DNA of 64,000 nucleotides from Erigeron canadensis (taxonomy: Eukaryota; Streptophyta; Magnoliopsida; Asterales; Asteraceae). Each line of letters starts with the position of its first letter. The first letter of the stretch is position 1. The DNA lies in the NCBI RefSeq assembly GCF_010389155.1, contig NC_057765.1, positions 1,178,001-1,242,000 on the forward strand, read 5' to 3'. This document shows positions 37,890 through 52,553 of the stretch, piece after piece. The position numbers were made by a program, and so were the translations under genes. The notes beneath the pieces are model-generated. The model did no database searches. It was given only the letters and a program-made list of their open reading frames with translations, and had not been told where the DNA came from.

Positions 37890-39608
37890 ATATACATTTA
37901 GAAGACAGCAGCTATGCCCTGGATATACATTTGACACATTTTTAAGGAAAATTATTGACACAATTTGTGAAAAAAACAACATGGTACGGATATTGGCTAT
38001 GCATTCGATACATTTAATCTAAGACGGGTCCGTCTAAGAGTGCACTAAATATGAACACATCAGGTTCAATGCCTCGTCTAAAGCAAAGGCCTAAAAGTGC
38101 CGTTGGTTCGACGCAACTGACAGCAACACTTGATGGAAATACTCACAGTGTACACATGGATAAAGACGTCTTTATCTATGTGTGAGTTTCGATCCAAGAT
38201 AGGGTAAAGTTTTACTTTGTAGAGACTACCAAAGATAAATTTAGCATTTTCATTATCTCTACTGTCGTTTAAGTTAAATGGTGTCAACCAGTTATATGAA
38301 TCTTATTATCTGGGCATTGTTGAAGAGTCGGTTCCTGTTTTAAATGGGTAATGGGTCAAGAGGGATACTTTTCTCCTTAGGTTGGGTGTTGATGTTGATT
38401 GTGTTAAATGGGGTTTGGTTGAGATGAGTTGGGTTATGTATTTTTAACATGTAACTCCAAAGCCAAACTGATGTGTCACGAATGGGTTATGTATATGAAA
38501 TGGGCGAAGTGGCCTATTCAAATGGGCCACAATGTACTTAGATTTGCAGCAAGGATAAAGAAGAAATAGGTGAATGTCACGAATAAGCTGCTTATGTATC
38601 TCACTTATAAAATGATTTTTATTGTTTATGGATGATTTAAGTGTCTTGATATATTCTATCATGGTTTGTTTGTTTTCAGGTTTCTGCTCTCAAAAGTAAA
38701 CTTGAGCTGGTACTTCTTTTACTCTTACTCAAGCTATCGAGGCTAAAGAATCTTCACGATCCATAAGTTATTATGATATATGTGTAAAATATACGAGTAG
38801 GTCTTTTACTCTTTTTATTGAAAGCAAAAAATGGACAAAATCATAAGTAACCAAACTAATAAGTTATGACATATCGACTAGACCCGCCACGGCTCTCATT
38901 AATTTCATCACATGCGTTGAATCAGATGTATATGGAACATGAAGTTTATAAGTATAATTTTAATTTAAATGCATCCGTTATAATCGGTATTTAATTTCAA
39001 ATAGATATATTAACTTGATACCTTATAACTTGTAAACTTTAATCATCTTTATGATAGACATAGTCTAAATTCTGTGTACAAGTGCGTAAGATAACTTTTT
39101 CAACAACATGGTCCTAATTATAATACAAACCAGGTGGTTCACAAAGCCATTATCATTTTTTCGTTTTTTTCCCCTTATAAGACAATACCTTACTGCGACA
39201 TAATAATTATCTCTAATAACAAACTATAAAGAAATAAAATGGTAAAGATAATTAGAAACCAAGTATCATGCTAAAACTAAAGACAAAACTATTTATAAAA
39301 GAGTCAAAAAGGTATAGGTTAAACGGAAATGTTAAAAACAATAAAGGAACGAAGGCTATTAAGAATCACAAAATATACTTGGAAATATTTTACCAAGTGT
39401 AGAAAACTTAAATGTTAAAATGCAAAGTATATATATGGAAGAAAAAAAAAAAAAAAACTAAACCATAGCAAAAATAAAAAGAAAAGAAAACATTGTTAAC
39501 AAATAAAAGTTTACTAAATATATGTCATTATTATAAAATATATATATTATAGAAAAAAACAAACATTTACAGAATAGATGTTAAAAATACAAATTGTTAC
39601 AAAAAGGG
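37890..39608. other. Intergenic AT-rich DNA, no gene found
   Basis: I see no supported exon. The segment does not match the choline kinase or Copia sequences that flank it. Confidence 0.4.
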
Positions 39609-39982
39609 AAAGATAATTTGAGACCAACTAAAAAAAGTCCAAAAAGGACCATTGATTTTCGTAAGTTACACACCACCATCATGATCTACTATGATATACA
39701 AGACTTTTTTGTAAAAACACTAAGACTTTCAAGCGACGGGCCCATAGAAAAATCATGTGTAAGTTAACTTACACACTTACACATGTGTAAGTTACACATG
39801 TGTAAGTTACACATGTGTAAGTAACTTACACATGATTTTTCTATGAATCCATTGCCGGAAAGTCTTAGTGTTTTTACAAAAAAGTCTTGTATATCGTAGT
39901 AGATCATGATGGTGTACAAAAATCAATGGTCCTAGTTGGTCCTAAAATAAGAGGTGGTCTCAAATTATATGGCGTTATCTTT
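39609..39982. mobile_element. Foldback MITE with palindromic core array
   Basis: Inverted arms of about 150 bases start AAAGATAA and include AATTTGAGACCA, GGACCATTGATTTT, ATCATGATCTACTA and TACAAGACTTTTTTGTAAAAAC. The centre (about 39757-39835) is an array of TTACACATGTGTAAG units, each itself palindromic. Confidence 0.75.
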
Positions 39983-40118
39983 TATGTTTGCAAGACATTA
40001 CAAGTTTGAGGTCCCTGCTTTTTACAAAGTTATCTTATGGCGAAAGTTTTGATTTATAAAACGTATTAATACTATTTGATTTGTTTGATCCATATAAGCC
40101 GTTTCAATTTTAGTTTAT

Positions 40119-40390
40119 ACTCCCTCCGTCCCATATTAAATGTCATATTTTGACTTTTTGAGTCTTTTTCTTAAAACTTTGACCGTAAATATTTATTCAA
40201 ATAGCTATTAAGCCTTAGTCAAATATTTTTACTCATAAATATATTAATTACTCGTAAATATTTTTATATAACACTTAATAGCTATTTGAATAAAAAATAT
40301 TTACGAGTAAAATTAATATATGTTATATCAAGTGTTATATAACACAAATAAAAATATAACCTTTTTTGAGTTTTTTTCTTTCAATTTTGA
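40119..40390. mobile_element. Mariner/Stowaway-like MITE, right end missing
   Basis: The left terminus TACTCCCTCCGTCCCA (about 40121) is the hallmark end of this plant MITE class, followed by the usual TTTTGACTTT. Internal inverted blocks (TATTCAAATAGCTATTAAG near 40192 and CTTAATAGCTATTTGAATA near 40275) form a hairpin. The matching right terminus is absent; the next sequence is the Gypsy fragment. Confidence 0.55.
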
Positions 40391-40765
40391 CCGTTTCGGC
40401 AGCCAGGTGCTGGAAACTAGATGACTTTTGGGGGCCAGTTTCAATACCTTTCGGCTTGTATCGCTTCCCATCGATAGTGAAAATCATAAATAGTTCCTTC
40501 CAATTTGCTTGAACTGTGTTCAAGGTGGCTAACCATTGAATACCCAAAACTAAATCAACAATTGAAAAAAGGTGAAAATCTTCAATAATTATCAAATCAT
40601 TAATATGTACATGAAGACTTTTGCAAATCTGGTCACATCGAATTACATCACCATTACCTATTTGAACCCTGAAAGGTGGTACCGGCTGGGTCTCAAGTTT
40701 AAGTTCTTTCACTATACAATCTGATATAAAATTGTGGGTGGATCCCCCATCAATTAAAATTTAAA
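40391..40765 (-). pseudogene. Ty3/Gypsy protease fragment with in-frame stop
   Basis: The retropepsin active site ILIDGGSTHNFI and the conserved VLGIQWLATL are in one frame. A TAA stop lies just before the active site (at about 40763), and the frame differs from that of gag. The reading runs into unrelated MITE sequence at its end. Confidence 0.75.
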
Positions 40766-40804
40766 CCTCAGTAGAATAGCATGCAGACTGATCCCGGTTG
40801 TCTC

Positions 40805-41767
40805 CTATTGCACCACATCAGAGTTAGAATCTTGTTGCTTCAACGAGTCTTCTTCATCAATTTCTAAGATTGTTAGTGTACCGGCTTTACATCTATGGCC
40901 CGGCCCGTATTTGCCCCCACAACGGAAGCACTCACCCTTTAGGTATCTGGTTTGCCTTTCTGTCTCCGATAGTCGGAAGGGATTTTTGGGTTGGGTTGAT
41001 ATTTGGGCTGTGGTGGTAGTAGTAGCAGTAGTTTTGGGGTCGGTTATGGTTGGCTTTGAACTGAGATTCCAAGAACTTTTGTTGGGTCGAGGAGAGACAA
41101 GTTTGGATTCAAATTCTAGGGCAAGACTCATTGCGTTGTAAACAGTTCGAGGCATATTAATCCTGACATCCGCCTTCAGTTCCTCCTTTAATCCGTTAAG
41201 AAAGACTGCCAAGAGACAATGCTCTGGCCAATTAGAAACTCGGGAAGATCTTTTTGCGAATTCTTGTCGGTATTCTTGCACCGAGCCAGTTTGTTTTATG
41301 CTACATAAAAATTCATCAGGATTTTGAAATTCTGCTGGACCAAAATTTTTAGTAAATGCTTGCACTAAATCTTCCCAAAACATAACGGACTGATCCACTG
41401 AAAGCCAAGAATACAAGTCTAGTGCATCACCCTCTAAATGCATAGAGGCAATATCAACTTTCTCTTCATCTGGTATTCGGTAATACCTGAAATACTTTTC
41501 AGCCTTCAACACCCACCCACGAGGATCCCCTGTGCTGAAAACAGGAAATTCAATCTTGTTATAGGGACGAAATGAATGTTGATTCCTCCCTGAGCTTTCT
41601 GCTTCATCATAACGACTTCCCTTTAATTTTTCTCCAGCCTTTAGGGCAGCAATATCTTCCTTCATTGTATCAATGGATTCCAATTTAGCGGCTATGGCTG
41701 CTAACTGGGCAGCAATCTGATCAGGATCGGAACCACTGTTCTCGGAACTATTCCGGGTTTGAACCAT
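40805..41767 (-). pseudogene. Ty3/Gypsy gag
   Basis: A complete 320-residue frame starting MVQTRNS. It has an N-terminal coiled-coil-like segment (DQIAAQLAAIAAKLESID), the retrotransposon gag core (PRGWVLKAEKYF ... FWEDLVQAFTKNFGP ... EYRQEFAKRSS) and a zinc knuckle CFRCGGKYGPGHRC near 284-297. It is open, but belongs to a dead element. Confidence 0.85.
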
Positions 41768-41810
41768 CTTCGATTTCCCGGCAATGGAACCAAATCATAG
41801 GATCAAGTAT

Positions 41811-44650
<2,840 letters not shown>

Positions 44651-45197
44651 CACGGACACGGGCGCGTCGGGTGCTTCACACCCTCCTAGCCCACTTGGAG
44701 TGTAGCCCCTTATAAGGAATTATAATTACTCTAACACTTCTCTTTATAAACACACTTAATGTATATTCTTCTACCAGTGCGGGACAAACTCACATTAGTT
44801 AATTACTCTTTCAACTTTTTTTAACATATCTATTAACTTAGATATTCTATGTTATTACATCAAATTTCCAACACTCCCCACATTAATAGAAATGGTTATT
44901 AAAGATAAATTCTGACAGTCAAGTATTGCAGGATAAGTAGGTGTTACCCTTTGAACTTTCCTTTGTGAGTACACTTAGTCTCCTAGCAGTTAGTAGAACT
45001 TGATGTCTTTGAAGTAACTCCTTTTTACGTAGATGTTATTGCACATCACACAATACTTTCCCTAGTCAGGTTAATTCCTCACTTTCGTGTCCGTTATGGT
45101 CATGGAACACTATCCTGGTTCTGTGAGAGCTCTGGGAATTGCGCCCCCACAATTCCATTCGAAGCGACCACACTTCTCTCTAACATAGGTGATTGCT
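44651..45197 (-). mobile_element. Older fragment of the same Copia family (LTR end plus 3' internal region)
   Basis: It corresponds to about 32495-33048 of the element at 31.8-37.9 kb: the last 230 bases of the LTR (ending TTCCAACA at about 44875), the polypurine tract and about 320 bases of internal sequence. Divergence is visibly higher (about 8 changes in 90 bases near 44690-44780) than between the two LTRs of the full element, so it is an independent, older insertion. It starts in the GC-rich tract. Confidence 0.8.
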
Positions 45198-45660
45198 GAC
45201 AATCATTAAAATAAGCCTTATATTTATAGGCTAAGAAATAGAACATTCTAGAGAATACAATAACTCTAATATAAAAGTGAATATCCATTCTATATAAAAT
45301 ATTTATAATAAATATGTTTATTTTGACATGGATTTTTGTGGGTTTTATATTATTCAATATGTTTGTGGTTTATGTTTGCTCTTATTTATTTGGGTTGAAA
45401 GTGTTTTTACTCTTATAGCTCTGTACTTAATATTGTTACTTGTTGAATTGTGGAAACGAGACAGAAAAAAAAAAAATTGGACTCATTTTTTAAACCAACA
45501 GTTTTCTGAACACATGAAGAAAATTGGATAAGATGCTTTTGTAGACTTGTAGTTAATGGCTTTAAATTGGAAAAGAGTTAATGGCTTTAAAATTGAAAAA
45601 GAGTTAAAGAAAAAATTGTTCCTTTATGAAGCATTTGCAAACTTTCAAGTTTTAAAATGA
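45198..45660. other. AT-rich spacer
   Basis: No exon or repeat end could be recognised. Confidence 0.4.
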
Positions 45661-45935
45661 CAATGCCGTATGATCCTGTGATGAATTGTTAAATCAAGCA
45701 GGGGCATATTGATAAGGTTATAAAAAGGCAAACTAATGAAGATATTAAACGGAACAGGCTAAGTGTGAAAACATCCATAGATCATGTTCGTTTCATTTCA
45801 TTTCAAGGGATTGCTTTTTAGACGTCATGATAATAGGCCTGGTTTAAAAAATCAAGGTAACTTTCTCGAGTTACTTAAGCACACAACTTCATATAATGCT
45901 AGAGTTGTTAGTGTCGTCCTAGTTTCCATTTTCTC
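45661..45935 (+). pseudogene. hAT-related transposase relic (DUF4371/TTF-zinc-finger type)
   Basis: Conserved pieces of plant TTF-type zinc finger/hAT-dimerisation proteins are visible: HIDKVIKRQTNEDIKRNRLS from 45705, TSIDHVRF, and, after a frameshift near 45810, FRRHDNRPGLKNQGNFLELL. An upstream piece (DELLNQAG) is in yet another frame. Only this short segment survives. Confidence 0.6.
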
Positions 45936-46970
45936 GAGTTACTTGTTGTTTAGGTTGGCCCATCCAAAATATAGATCATGGCTTCGCCATTGACCGCAAC
46001 AACCTCAAAAAGCACATCTATACACAAATCAACATGAGACATAGAAAGAGAGTGGTGTGCGGCACTGCAGCCTATTGATAATACCGACAGGCTGCTCAAG
46101 TTGTGGCGGTGATGAAGTTTACCGGTGACAGCCTTCATGATATCGAAAAAAGAATGAAACAATTGTTAATTGGTATGTGAAAAGTAGGTAGATTACGGAG
46201 GAGGAGAAAGTAGAAAACCAACACATGGTTGGAATAAAAGCAGGAGACTAAAAGGAAGATAGAAGGCTAAAAGAAATAGGAGCTTGATAAAAATATAGAT
46301 TCAAGAAATATGAAAATTGATTTTAATAAACAAATAGAAACCGGAAACCAAAATCAGTGGGTAGGGGAGGTTGGTGTCTAGGTGTATGAAGAGATTTGAT
46401 ATAACCACCCACATGTAAACTTATATATATATATATTAGGTTTTTTACCGCACGATATGCGGCTATTTAAATATTTGCGTGATCATTTAAAATATCGTTA
46501 ATGAAATATGGAAAACTAATCTAGATGTAAAGATATGTTGATTATTATGTGAAATCCGTGCGTTGCGCCGGGCTATTTAGTAATTTAAGTGATTCATAAA
46601 AAATGCAATGCAACAGAAACAAAAATATTTAATCCAACTAAATACAACAATTGTCAGATGCATTGACTCGAACAAAAAATCAGATGTCAAAACATAAGAT
46701 CAAAATTGAGGCTGAAAAAAAAAATCTAATTGTAAATAGAAAGCGAAAGCATTGTTGAATACCTACAGTTTTTTAAACTTGTGTTCTCATTTTGTAACAC
46801 TTGTTGGTACTACTCCAAACACAGGTCCCCAAAGTTGGTATACTCCAAACCTTACCCTTATAACTCCAACCCAGAAACTTGTATTCTAGCCAATTAGAGA
46901 CTTGTATTCTCATTTTGTAACGGTTTTAGATACTTGACAAATTACTTTTCCACATGAAAGTTTCAACTAC
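45936..46970. other. Spacer with a possible Helitron end
   Basis: Near 46550-46575 the sequence CCGTGCGTTGCGCCGGGCTATTTAGT resembles the GC hairpin and end of Helitrons, but the hairpin is imperfect and the terminal CTAG is not intact. Nothing else was recognised. Confidence 0.3.
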
Positions 46971-49812
46971 CTTGCAGCTTATTTACAATCCAAGGAGTAT
47001 TTGACATATTATCCCAGAAGTTTTGTCTTGCATCAGCAATCACGCTACATAATCCATATGCATGACTTGATTTCTCTTGAAAGTGGCTCAACATTCTCAA
47101 TATATTGAAAACTAAGCTTTTGTGCATCAATGAATCGCATCAAAACAACCGTCTAAAAAATAGTCGTTATCATGTATGTGAGTTAACATGATTGAAATTC
47201 AATTTAACTATGAGCTTTTTAGCAGTTATTAAACCCCCCTTGACATCAAGAAAGACCATGGTGAATACAAATGCCAACGATAATAATCATCCTTTCTACT
47301 GAAACATGCCAAATTTAACCATTTGTCCATTATATAGCAGAAAACACACATCTTTTGAGGTTGTTTTGTTTCAACTTGAAGACTTTCTCTACTTACGGGA
47401 TTGTTAGTAGCTATTTAACCCTCAAAACCTATGAACGAAGGTGCAAGAATACACCTTTTAAAGCTGTATTGTTTCAGGTTGTTTTTATTATTATAAATTA
47501 TAAAAAATCACTTACCAAACTTATAGTAAAATATTGGTTACTTGACTTTGCAGCGACTAAAACAGAGGTCACAAATAGCTAAAGACTTTGGCACTATAGT
47601 ATAAAAGCTTGAATATGACTTTTTAATCATAAATGTAGCATGACTATAAAAAAAGTTTTACCGTATTAGGCTCCAAATCCTATAGAAAGGGCAAAGATAT
47701 TGGCCTGCATTTTTTTATAATGGGAGAAATATTGATTTGAAGAAAGAAAATTAACCTGCATTTATTCATTTCTTGGAGTTAAATTTTTTTGACATGCATT
47801 CAATGAAAGAAAGGATTAACGATCATAATTCACGAGGTATATTACCTTGATGATCTCCAGCTTAGAGCTAGAACACACATATGCTGCTAAGAGGCAATGT
47901 GTAAATGTTGGTATACATGACGAATATAAAATATATACCAATGGATAAAAATACATCGCTGCGAAGAAACATCATTATAGAAAATTTAACTCATTAAAAA
48001 TGAAATGAATAAAAGCAGGTTATGAGTTTATAAGAATCATTAAAAAACACATACCAGCCTTTAGCAACTTTAGCAACTGCTACTGCATATTACTGTATTA
48101 TAGACCATCTAATTTGTTAAGTATATATATATATACCTTATATATATATATATATATACCTTAAGATCATACCTGTAGCACTAATACCGCCAGGAGGTCT
48201 CATATAGCATCTCTTTGGTGCAGTAGCTTGAAACTGAAGGGACTAACATACAAAAATAATTTCTTTTGCAAATTAGAGTTATTTCACCAGGAAATTCTAA
48301 ATAGAACATTCATCAATGCTAGTATGATCCTTCTATTATTAGTGCTAAAAATATATGAGATACCTTAAAGGCAACATGAGACCTACTTTGGTTTTTCATG
48401 TGAGCCGCACTTCTAACCTGTTTACCAGGCTCATCTACAATAACAAAATCTATAGTAAACAATCAGAATTCTACTAAGAAATACAGAGTAGTTTATTCCC
48501 ATTAAAGTTTACCTAAATCAATTGATAAATGCTAAAACAATAATAAACACACAATAAGCAACCAAAACAGACCTATTGTCAGAATGTTAAGAATAAAGAC
48601 AGCCTACCAGTGTGGACTGCTACATCGTTTATTAAAGAAGTAGCACCAACGTCATGATTTTTGTCGCCAATCACTCTTGAAAGCCTAATAACCTTTTTTA
48701 GCATCTCATGCTGTGAAAAATTAGAGAAACATATATAACAAAGCCAGCGTCAAACATGCAAGCAGTATAGAAAAATTGGCACATTAAGAAATAAGAAGAT
48801 AAATACAAACAGGTATTTAAAATGATATTTCTAATTGATTCTGACATATAATGGGAGACTTTTTCCCATGGTAAGAGTCCTACTCTTTAAAAATTTATTG
48901 CACTTAACACACCAAAGGAATGCAAATAGAACATTCAACATATAGAAATTAGATTATACACCATATGCGATGTCCTTCTCAAATAGGTGTTTTTAATGGT
49001 GTCGTATCTAACTACGATACAATAATACACTTTCGAATCCTATGTACACACCCAACATTCAATATTCGGGCAACAATATCACCAGTGAATGAGCGCAACA
49101 GAATTCCTAAAAAATGCATTCCTTGATAAAAGGAAGTTCAACACAAACAATTATCTTATAGCATATCATGAGTGTGCATCTAGAGACAATCGAAACTATA
49201 AGAAAAGTTTATTGAAAATTACTGGCATACAGGAGCAACAGGACATGTGCAATGTGAAGAAAAAAATATAATTGAAACAATCACCGTCCATATCAACAAC
49301 CAATTAGCCTTATTGAGTAATATATATTGCGTTCATAATATGTTTTCCATAAAGAAACAATGATTTTTATGAAACAAGTAAAAAAAACCCCATCAATTAC
49401 TACTAATTGGTTAAAGAAAAAATTGTTTTTTTACAATTAAAAAAAGCATGCATACTGATATGCAAAAACTGTTTATTTTTTTCCCACACAAAATCACTGC
49501 ATTAATTTTACAACCCCATAAAAACATGACTATCTTCATATGTTACGTGATTCACTTCATATGTGTACCCTATACATATAACAATATTCATGATTTATAT
49601 TTCCAAAACCCACACCGATATGAATCAAATATAGATAGAAACACACAAATAAAGATTCAACTAATATACAAAATCATTTAAACAAACAAACATAAGATCG
49701 ATAAAACATACCTGGAAGAAAGGATCGAATGCGATTGACAGTGGAAATAGAAAGTAGTTTGAATGTCGATGATCGATATATTGATTAGATGCATCTTATT
49801 TAAAACCCTAAA
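46971..49812 (-). other. Unrecognised spliced gene or pseudogene on the minus strand
   Basis: Exon-like pieces in order on the minus strand: a leader ending at 49711 (TTTCTTCCAG before GTATGT), 48608-48710, 48364-48434, 48173-48242, perhaps the 28-base 48055-48082, a piece ending at 47846, and 46971-47152. The three exons 48710-48173 join in one open frame with matching phases (ends 1, 0, 1) and standard GT-AG sites. They encode MLKKVIRLSRVIG, NQSRSHVAFK and KRCYMRPPGGISATG. The 46971-47152 exon has two overlapping open frames (RFIDAQKLSFQYIE, then SHAYGLCSVIADARQNFWDN) that fit one protein only if a frameshift near 47095 is assumed, and the piece at 47846 gives a stop in the expected phase. 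I do not recognise the family. It could be a decaying gene or a non-coding transcript. Confidence 0.4.
48122..48159. repeat. TA microsatellite
   Basis: Two TA runs separated by CCTTA. Confidence 0.85.
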
Positions 49813-50373
49813 TCCTTAAAGTTTAGGGATTTGAGGTTAAGATCTTCAATGGAATTGATTGGAAATAATTTGGGGTTCTTTTTATAAATTGAAATAATTT
49901 ATAAGTTGAAATCTAATTTCTTTTTATAAATTGAAATAATTTTTAAGTTGAAATCTAAATTGTATGGAAACACGGGTGGATTAAAGATATAAGTGATAAT
50001 TCGTCTTTGAAATTGAAATAATAGTTGAAATTTGATCATCAAACTATATAAAAATTTAAGATTGTAAAGGTTTTTTTATTATTGAAAAATATTTATATTT
50101 ATTATGTGGCCCATTATGATAATTGTTTTAGCCCAATTATAGGAATTATATTGGGCCATAAATAGAAATCCAAATTTTAATGTAGCCCAATAATCAGAAT
50201 TGGTTTAGCCCATATTTGATTTATGGATTTACTTTTAAATATTTGTAAACAAACAATATTTTAGATTTTTCCAAAAAACATAGGTCATATCTGACTCATT
50301 CCGTGTATATTATCAAAATTTCGTTTTTACTCACCAAACTAAAAAAAAATTTACATATAAACACTTAGGATGT
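49813..50373. other. AT-rich spacer upstream of the unrecognised gene
   Basis: A direct repeat TTTTTATAAATTGAAATAATTT(A/T)(T)AAGTTGAAATCTAA occurs at about 49877 and 49920. A weak recurring motif (TAGCCCA, TGGCCCA) lies near 50100-50215. No coding was seen. Confidence 0.4.
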
Positions 50374-50633
50374 GACCTAAGCATTAAGTCTCCTCTTTAA
50401 GAGAAGATGATATAGACCTAAACGTCAAGTCTCCTCTTTAAGAGAAGAGGATATAGACCTAAGCGTTAAGTCTCCTCTTTAAGAGAAGAGGATATAGACC
50501 ATAGCGTTAAGTCTCCTCTTTAAGAGAAGATGACATAAACCTAAGCGTTAAATCTCCTTTTTAAAAGAAGAGGATATAGACCTAAACGTTAAGTCTCCTC
50601 TTTAAAAAAAGATGATACAGACCTAAGTGTTAT
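50374..50633. repeat. Minisatellite, 41-bp unit, about 6.3 copies
   Basis: The unit GACCTAAGCGTTAAGTCTCC followed by TCTTTAAGAGAAGAGGATATA is repeated head to tail with a few substitutions per copy. Each unit contains a near-palindrome (CTCTTTAAGAG) that can form a short hairpin. Confidence 0.9.
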
Positions 50634-51309
50634 TAAATAACTTAAAATATATCTTAAAAAAATTGTCTTAATTTTGAAGTCTGCTAAGTATCCTACACAT
50701 GACAAACACAAACCATGAAAACATTATTTGAACAAAAATAAATGGCATAAGGATGTACATTCGGGATAACAAAACTAAAGAGACAATACTGAAGGTTAGC
50801 AACCAAGCTGTCCAAACCGAAATACATATTTCTTATTCGACCCTATGAAGTTATAGTTGACTATAACTCCTTTTGAAATTTAATAACATCAAGAACATCC
50901 TAATATCATCAAAATGCACATGATAAATTGAAAAAGAATATAGTAATGACAAAAAGAATACACATTTGAATAATATGAAGCATATTAGCATACATAGATC
51001 AAACTGCAATGTCACAAGTAAAGTCAGCAACATCTCAAACAAAGTCATCACTCAACATATGTTTAAATTAGATTAATGACTCAAACATTTCAAATCAATT
51101 CATCTATTATCTGAACACACACCTAAAAGTTACTAATGTAGCTTGGCATATATCTCAACACACACCACCCTATAAGTGAAGTTTTCCACCTATACTATCA
51201 TCATCATGCTAAGAAAATTGTGTTCAGGACCTGAGATAGACCTAGGCATAACTGAGCAAGACCGGTAGGCATAATTTGACGGTTTAGATTCGGTTTGATT
51301 TAAAAAAAA
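50634..51309. other. AT-rich spacer, no gene found
   Basis: Nothing recognisable beyond short low-complexity frames. Confidence 0.4.
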
Positions 51310-51475
51310 CATAAGAGATGTCATTCGATATACTTTCGACGAATTTTTAAATCTGAGGGCGAACCCCGTACGGCTAAGACATTTGGTTATGACTCTCTAT
51401 GACCTATCACACTCTATGACCTATCACCCCACCATCTCACCGCCGCAATGCGTGGGTAGTTGCTCTCGTCAAAAT
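51310..51475 (+). repeat. Dispersed repeat, inverted relative to 21105-21290
   Basis: It matches the reverse complement of the GCS intron-1 repeat: AGATGTCATTC, TACTTTCGACGAATTTTTAAA, CCGTACGGCTAAG, TATGACCTATCAC (twice) and CCACCATCTCACCGCC. It is probably Helitron-derived. Its exact ends are unknown. Confidence 0.55.
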
Positions 51476-52480
51476 CAAACATGTTGCAATATATCCACAC
51501 ACTTTCAAATTACCATACGCCATCTCAAAAAATGGGCCTTTTGAACACAAAAAGACATGATATATAAAACTTAACCCAATGTAATGAAACAACAGGTTGA
51601 CTTCATTTTCACCATTTCAAACTCATTGCCCCAACTAAACTCTTTAACTCAATTAAAAAAACCACTCTCACAAACACTAAATAATTTTCTGTTCTTATCT
51701 TCTTTGCCCATATATAGAAAGCACCTAAAAAACCATTCCCTTCCTTCACTTATCCGAAACTCAGTTCTGAAACTGTAGTGTTAATATTTATACAATGCTA
51801 ATGAAGTTTACTGCAAGAAAAAATGATAACAATACATTAACTTCCATCCGCAACTGATAACAACAATACATTAACTTTTAACTTCCATTTCAAATATTTA
51901 ACTGATCAACTAAATAGCAATTGACCATTTTACTCTTAAATATTAAACTTCAGTTACTTGTCATTTAGCTCGGTTTAATATTGTGTTAAAGATGTTGTAA
52001 CAAAGTAAAGTGAACTTAATTGACTAAGGCTCAAAATGTATATGGGAATAAAAATTGTTAGTATATTAAATCATGTCTTAGAAATTTGACCCTACCCATG
52101 TATTTGCAAAGGCTTTTGCTTAAAAAGTTTAAGTATATCATTACTCTGCATAATCGTTTAATCCTTCACTTGACAGAACATTTCAGTATTATATTAGAGT
52201 AGCTAAATGATTACCTTACCAAATGTTGCCAACGACCCCAGCCAGATGAGTTTGTCTGTTCACATTAACTCCAATACAGTAACATGTTCAAACTTGTTCA
52301 CATTAAGTTCACCTCGTGAAGTTGCCCAAACCTGTTCAAAATGTCAAGCGAGTTCAAGTTTAAAAGTACTCTCTAATAGCCTCTGCAAGTTAAAAATCAA
52401 TAACTACGTTACAATATAAAAATGATATATATAATAAGTCAACCTTAAAATAGTTTAGTGAAATATATAATAAGTCAACC

Positions 52481-52553
52481 ATGTTCAACAGTCGGGTTGC
52501 ACCATGTTCAATAGTCGGGTTGCACAATGTTCAACAGTTCGGTTGCACCAAGA
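52481..52553. repeat. Tandem repeat, 23-bp unit, 3 copies
   Basis: ATGTTCAACAGTCGGGTTGCACC is repeated three times with one or two changes per copy. A preceding ATATATAATAAGTCAACC motif is itself duplicated (about 52425 and 52464). Confidence 0.8.

Larger units (their letters stand above)
40391..41810 (-). mobile_element. Ty3/Gypsy fragment: gag and partial protease
   Basis: Minus-strand gag (40805-41767) is followed by broken protease (40391-40765). Reverse transcriptase, integrase and a recognisable 3' LTR are absent because the left side is cut at the MITE boundary. Immediately before gag on the minus strand is a short leader with a possible primer-binding site (TGGTTCCATTGCCGGG). Confidence 0.75.

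Noticed and set aside
48173..48434. Kinesin motor domain (NQSRSH resembles switch I)
   Set aside because: No P-loop (GxxxxGKT) or DLAGSE-like switch II is visible in any neighbouring exon, and the surrounding residues do not fit.
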